Assembly: GCF_000227135.1 (NCBI RefSeq)
Contig: NC_018241.1
Location: 1-64,000 of the forward strand
From: Leishmania donovani
Taxonomy: Eukaryota > Euglenozoa > Kinetoplastea > Trypanosomatida > Trypanosomatidae
Reading direction: 5' to 3'
DNA length: 64,000 bases
The position numbers and the translations under genes were made by a program. Each line of letters opens with the position of its first letter. Within the stretch, counting starts at the first letter, position 1. The notes beneath the pieces are model-generated. The model had not been told where the DNA came from. It did not search any database and saw only the letters and a list, made by a program, of their open reading frames with translations. Positions 62,799 through 64,000 of the stretch are shown piece by piece.

Positions 62799-64000
62799 AT
62801 GGATGAGCTCTTCGACGAGAAGGACTGTCACCGTCACCCGCCGCTCGACCTCACGAGTCGCGCCTTTCAGCCAAAGAAGTACATCCAGCGTGTCTTGGCC
62901 AATGTCTCACATGCGGTGTTCGAAGGCCAGCTCGTCGACAAAGTCGGGGTAGCGGAGGAGGACACCGGGGAGGCCCTCAAGCAGCTCATACGCGACAACC
63001 TCGGCGTGTTCATCAACTCTAAGGATGCCATGGACGCCGTGTACAACTCCGACGCGGAGCTCTTCACCGGCGAGGCCCTCGAGGCCATCACACGGTCGTT
63101 CAAGAGCGCGTCGACCAGCTGTGAGTCGCTCGTGCGGCCCATCACAGCGACGTTTCTGGACGTGCAGAAAAGCCGAAAGAGTCAGGACATGCTCGACAAG
63201 TTCTTCAGCGTTCTCGGCGTCCCCGGTGCAATCTACGACAGTTGCGGCGCCAAGGTGGCGCAGCGGCGACAGACCGCGACGGCGATGACGGCGGCAGACG
63301 GCTCCACCAGCTCCGACGACGACGACAGCGCGTCGCGCGAAGGGGACGCTGACGAGGCTCGTGGTTTGAGTGGTCGAGACGACCAGCCAAAGAAGGAGCC
63401 TCACCGAGCCACGAAACGCAAGGCCTCAGGCGACTACGACGACGACGGCCTCGAGGAAGAAAACGAGTACGAGGAGGACGAGAGTGACAGCGACGAGAAG
63501 GGCACCTCTGCTGCCGCTGATGCCGCTGCCAAGCCGCACGGCACCTTGGAAGGCCCTGCTGACAGCACCGCCCCCGCGGACATGTACGTACTTGAAAGCG
63601 GGGAAGAAATCTATTTTTGGTACGGCACCCCTCTGGTGCGTCTCAAGGACGTTGACGCACGGCGGCAACATGTCGACCATGTTGCTAACTATGAGGCAGC
63701 CGTGCTGCACCTGCGCCGTGCCATGCTATACCTCGAGGAGACGTACTCGCTCATCGACGGTGCGATGCTGACTGTAGACGACGGGGAGCCGTCAAAGGCA
63801 ATGCAAGCGTCAGCTGCGACAGGAGATAGCCGCTTCCCGCCTGCCGGGCAAGGCACTACTTCGGCTGCGACAGCGGGAGCAGTAGCCGGGTCGTCAAAGA
63901 ACGTGAGCGCCGCCGGTCGTAGCGTGTTTGCCTACAAGTTCGCCATGGCCCTCCTCCGCGCCGCCTTGTACCTCTGCAGCCAGCTGGCCGAGGAACTCAT
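62799..64000 (+). CDS. SEC5: Exocyst subunit SEC5 (partial, 3' end beyond window)
   Basis: The first 400 codons of an exocyst Sec5/EXOC2-like protein, which tethers secretory vesicles to the plasma membrane; in trypanosomatids this is at the flagellar pocket. Diagnostic N-terminal features are the coiled segment ALKQLIRDNLGVFINSKDAM (the 'NxxxFxxxKxTID' pattern of Sec5), ETLTRS-like helix ALEAITRSFKSAS, and SQDMLDKFFSVLGVPGAIYD. A very acidic low-complexity insertion (about residues 165-255: DDDDSA, DYDDDGLEEE, EYEEDESDSDEK) separates this from the next helical part (LHLRRAMLYLEETYSLI). The frame is open to the last base; the stop is outside the window. The start is the first ATG after GCACAGCG. 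Confidence 0.85.
   Translation, partial: MDELFDEKDCHRHPPLDLTSRAFQPKKYIQRVLANVSHAVFEGQLVDKVGVAEEDTGEALKQLIRDNLGVFINSKDAMDAVYNSDAELFTGEALEAITRSFKSASTSCESLVRPITATFLDVQKSRKSQDMLDKFFSVLGVPGAIYDSCGAKVAQRRQTATAMTAADGSTSSDDDDSASREGDADEARGLSGRDDQPKKEPHRATKRKASGDYDDDGLEEENEYEEDESDSDEKGTSAAADAAAKPHGTLEGPADSTAPADMYVLESGEEIYFWYGTPLVRLKDVDARRQHVDHVANYEAAVLHLRRAMLYLEETYSLIDGAMLTVDDGEPSKAMQASAATGDSRFPPAGQGTTSAATAGAVAGSSKNVSAAGRSVFAYKFAMALLRAALYLCSQLAEEL

Noticed and set aside
1..64000. tRNA, rRNA, snoRNA, spliced-leader arrays, CRISPR
   Set aside because: I looked for cloverleaf-like boxes, tandem RNA genes and spaced repeats and saw none; a tRNAscan/Infernal run would settle small RNAs.

Overview
The window is the end of a chromosome from a kinetoplastid, almost certainly Leishmania or a close relative. 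It opens with six TAACCC telomere units. Every recognisable gene is intronless, on the + strand, GC-rich, and separated by pyrimidine-rich spacers typical of trans-spliced polycistronic units. The gene near 9.2-12.5 kb is JBP2, the base J thymidine hydroxylase/SNF2 protein found only in kinetoplastids and relatives. From memory, gene order (RRP4, PI3-kinase, JBP2, nucleoside hydrolase, MYST acetyltransferase, bL12m, M32 carboxypeptidase) fits the left end of Leishmania chromosome 14. Species cannot be fixed without a search.

Layout. 1-2.7 kb: telomere and gene-free subtelomere. 2.7-12.5 kb: RRP4, a class I-like PI3-kinase, two small membrane-protein candidates, JBP2. 12.5-14 kb: long GT microsatellite holding a 99-base run of N. 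14-18.9 kb: a cNMP-binding-fold protein, an ARL16-like GTPase, a DHHC palmitoyltransferase. 18.9-19.4 kb and 41.5-42.0 kb: two 470-bp direct repeats differing at one base (SIDER-like). Between them: a Tim44/mL45-like mitochondrial protein, two J-domain proteins, a calponin-homology/coiled-coil protein, a proline-rich protein, a nucleoside hydrolase, a MYST acetyltransferase, bL12m and a chromodomain protein. 43.5-58.4 kb: an unknown helical protein, M32 carboxypeptidase, a peroxiredoxin-like protein with a degenerate active site, BBIP1 (BBS18), a CFAP184/CCDC96-like coiled-coil protein and a PX-BAR sorting nexin. 60.0-61.0 kb: a frameshifted leucine-rich-repeat surface-antigen pseudogene. 62.8 kb to the end: the start of exocyst SEC5, cut by the window edge.

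The genes are not one operon-like pathway, as is normal for kinetoplastids. Recurrent themes are cilium/flagellum (ARL16-like, BBIP1, CFAP184-like, perhaps the CH protein), mitochondrion (bL12m, Tim44/mL45-like, one J protein), chromatin/DNA modification (JBP2, MYST, chromodomain) and membrane traffic/lipid signalling (PI3K, PX-BAR, SEC5, DHHC). I saw no bacterial-style system, CRISPR array or clearly novel machinery. The best leads are the near-identical repeat pair, the decayed surface-antigen gene, the PI3K with a Ras-binding-like region, the unusual nucleoside hydrolase and peroxiredoxin active sites, and the BBIP1 upstream ORF. Start codons were set at the first in-frame ATG supported by a splice-acceptor-like tract or by family length.
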